The notes beneath the pieces were generated by a model, which saw only the letters and a list, made by a program, of their open reading frames with translations, was not told the origin of the DNA and did no database searches. A stretch of 64,000 nucleotides of DNA from Alsobacter metallidurans (GTDB lineage: Bacteria > Pseudomonadota > Alphaproteobacteria > Rhizobiales > Beijerinckiaceae): the NCBI RefSeq assembly GCF_014636935.1, contig NZ_BMES01000002.1, forward strand, positions 1,247,692 through 1,311,691, given 5' to 3'. Position 1 is the stretch's first letter. Each line of letters starts with the position of its first letter. A program made the translations under genes and the position numbers. Shown here piece after piece: positions 62,419-64,000 of this stretch.

Positions 62419-64000
62419 ATGATGGCGTTGCGTATTTTTCGGCGAGGACCGGCGTCGGTGACGGCCCGCATCGTCTGGCCGGTCGCCGCCGTGCTGGTGT
62501 CCCTGCTCGTGCTCGCGGTGGGCGGCATCATACTGGCCAGCCAGCGCGCCAACGAAATCGCCAATGATCGCCAGCGCTCCATGCTGGCCGCCGTTCTCGA
62601 CGACGAAAAGGCCAAGGCGCTCCGCGATCTCGCGGTCACGATCTCGAGCTCGGACGCCATCGCGGCGCTTCAGCATCCCATGTCGGCCGAACGCGCTCAG
62701 CGCTTCATCGGCGCCGCGCTGGAAACAGCCTATGGCTTCGACCAGTCTTTCGTGCTCACGCCCGAGAACGTCGTCGTCACCGGCCGGGTCGCGGGCGAGA
62801 CCGGCGACCAGCGCCGATTTGCCGCCGTGCGCCCGGCCCTGAACGGCGTCATCCAGGTCGTGCGCGATCGGCTCGCCCGGATGGCGCTGCGCCGGGACCC
62901 GACCGCCCTCACGCAGGACGAGACCGACGCCGCCGTGCTGCGCACCGGCGAAGCCCGCCTGATCTTCGACGGCGCCATCCTGCGCGTGGCCGCGGCCGTG
63001 GCGGCCCCGGCCCGCGAGGGCGACAGCGCCTTTGGCGGGCTTATCGCAGCCGCCTCGGTCCCACTCGGGCCCGCCGCCCTGGAGCGAATCGGCCGCGCGA
63101 GCGGACACGCCAACCTGCGCCTCGAAACCGTAGCCGCACAGGAGCAGGGTTTCCCGGTCGTCGACGAACAGGGCGCCGTGCGGGCCTATCTGGTCTGGCG
63201 CAAGGATCGGCCCGGCGACATCGTGCTCGAGCGCGTCCTGCCGGCGATCGTTGCGGCGCTGCTGGCGATCGGCCTGTTCTCGGTCTTCATGTTCAACCAT
63301 GTCCGCAAGGTGACGACCGAACTCGTCGCCCGCGAGGCGGAGGCCACACACCTCGCCAACCACGACCGCCTCTCGGGCCTGCCGAACCGCGCCTTCTTCA
63401 CCGACCGGCTCGATTCCGAGCTCGCCCGCTTCGCCACAACCGGCGAAGGGCTGGCGGTGCTGTTCCTGGACCTCGACAAGTTCAAGGACATCAACGACAT
63501 CCATGGCCACAGCGCCGGCGATACGCTGATCCGCATCGTCGCGCGCCGCCTTACGGGCGTGCTGCGCGGAGCCGACACGCTGGCGCGTTTCGGCGGGGAC
63601 GAGTTCGCGATCATCCAGACCGGCGTGCGCAGCGCGCATGATTGCGCCTCGCTCGCGCACCGGGTTCTGGACGCCATTCGCGAGCCCATCGAGCTCAATG
63701 GCGTGCTTGCGCATGTCGGTATATCGATCGGCATCGCGCTCGCGCCCGACAACGCCAATGAGCGCGACGTGCTGATGCGCCTCGCAGACGTGGCGCTCTA
63801 CCGCGCCAAGCGCGAGGGCCGGAACCGTTATTCGTTCTTCGAGGTCGGAATGGACGAGACCTTGCGCATGCGCAAGATCGTCGAGGAGGACCTGCGCCAC
63901 GCGCTGCAACGTGACGAGGTCAAGGTCGTCTACCAGCCGCAGTTCTCCGCCGATGGTCGCAAGATCCTGGGCGTCGAGGCGCTGGTGCGCTGGACGCACC
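62419..64000 (+). CDS. GGDEF/EAL protein with periplasmic sensor domain, cut by window edge
   Basis: At least 527 codons are here. Transmembrane helices at about 18-40 and 274-292 flank a periplasmic sensor (CHASE4-like, by its helical start ERAQRFIGAALETAYGFDQSFV). Then GGDEF at residues 392-396 (RFGGDEFAII, intact, so potential diguanylate cyclase), and an EAL start (VKVVYQPQFSADGRKILGVEALVRW) at the end, cut off at 64000. Bifunctional or a phosphodiesterase is possible. GG-type ATG at 62419 or 62422. Ends outside the window. Confidence 0.92.
   Translation, partial: MMALRIFRRGPASVTARIVWPVAAVLVSLLVLAVGGIILASQRANEIANDRQRSMLAAVLDDEKAKALRDLAVTISSSDAIAALQHPMSAERAQRFIGAALETAYGFDQSFVLTPENVVVTGRVAGETGDQRRFAAVRPALNGVIQVVRDRLARMALRRDPTALTQDETDAAVLRTGEARLIFDGAILRVAAAVAAPAREGDSAFGGLIAAASVPLGPAALERIGRASGHANLRLETVAAQEQGFPVVDEQGAVRAYLVWRKDRPGDIVLERVLPAIVAALLAIGLFSVFMFNHVRKVTTELVAREAEATHLANHDRLSGLPNRAFFTDRLDSELARFATTGEGLAVLFLDLDKFKDINDIHGHSAGDTLIRIVARRLTGVLRGADTLARFGGDEFAIIQTGVRSAHDCASLAHRVLDAIREPIELNGVLAHVGISIGIALAPDNANERDVLMRLADVALYRAKREGRNRYSFFEVGMDETLRMRKIVEEDLRHALQRDEVKVVYQPQFSADGRKILGVEALVRWTH

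Noticed and set aside
62209-63999. Long open frame of ~590 codons on the minus strand opposite the GGDEF/EAL gene
   Set aside because: It mirrors the codon bias of the plus-strand gene, is rich in Arg, Asp, Gly and His, and has no recognisable domain, while the plus frame has clear GGDEF and EAL motifs.

Overview
The window reads as chromosome from a GC-rich alphaproteobacterium, most likely of the order Hyphomicrobiales (Rhizobiales). The grounds are gene families and gene orders typical of that group: tuf next to tRNA-Gly, tRNA-Tyr and rlmB; cysE with a DUF3126 gene; a NifU/IscU-like scaffold, yidD and thrS near folE and hisI; a DUF2336 protein; and a tandem-PilZ protein. No genus can be named safely. 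Two traits are typical of methylotroph relatives: a PQQ alcohol dehydrogenase with the lanthanide-type DxD motif, and a set of C2/CoA-ester genes. I see no prophage, insertion sequence, CRISPR array or plasmid function; almost everything looks chromosomal.

Layout. 1-3.6 kb: the start of tuf (reading leftwards out of the window), a lipoprotein, a small unknown gene, tRNA-Gly(UCC), tRNA-Tyr(GUA), rlmB and a repeat-bearing secreted protein. 3.8-10.5 kb: an acetate uptake operon (DUF485 protein and ActP), a cNMP/CBS/DUF294 protein overlapping a DEDDh exonuclease, and an MHS-type transporter with an unusual loop insertion. 10.5-14.3 kb: a small repeat protein, a lytic transglycosylase, tRNA-Thr(UGU) and malate synthase G. 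14.4-21.6 kb: a PQQ-linked alcohol oxidation locus (quinoprotein dehydrogenase, dihaem cytochrome c, beta-propeller protein, ABC-type binding protein, small periplasmic protein), interrupted by an alpha/beta hydrolase and an ankyrin protein on the other strand. 21.8-29.7 kb: Nudix hydrolase, polysaccharide deacetylase, NAD kinase, a transglycosylase/DUF2336 pair, a MaoC/CitE-like pair, flavin reductase and nitroreductase.

29.9-43.6 kb: YfhO-like membrane protein, periplasmic unknown, chemoreceptor, small cytochrome c, thrS, yidD, MipA/OmpV, Fe-S scaffold, folE, hisI, patatin, CBS protein and rhomboid protease. 43.6-46.4 kb: two long non-coding gaps, each with a strong terminator that serves no obvious gene (small-RNA candidates), around a PAS protein and a tandem-PilZ protein, then a transglutaminase-like cysteine peptidase. 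46.5-57.9 kb: gamma-carbonic anhydrase, cysE, housekeeping enzymes, an odd type-I tRNA with anticodon UAA, acyl-CoA synthetase, gpt, CinA-like protein, FkbM methyltransferase, map and radC. 58.2-62.4 kb: a complete Anbu (ancestral proteasome-like) operon made of circularly permuted ATP-grasp, alpha-E protein, transglutaminase fold and Anbu, with a sigma-54-type promoter candidate in front. 62.4 kb to the end: a GGDEF/EAL protein cut by the window edge.

The main systems of interest are the Anbu operon, whose transglutaminase appears to have lost its catalytic cysteine; the lanthanide-type alcohol oxidation locus with a binding protein but no ABC ATPase or permease nearby; and the unusual UAA-anticodon tRNA. 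Several genes (actP, malate synthase, MaoC/CitE-like, PQQ dehydrogenase) point to C2 or short-chain alcohol and acid metabolism. All functions are assigned by reading motifs; no database search was run.
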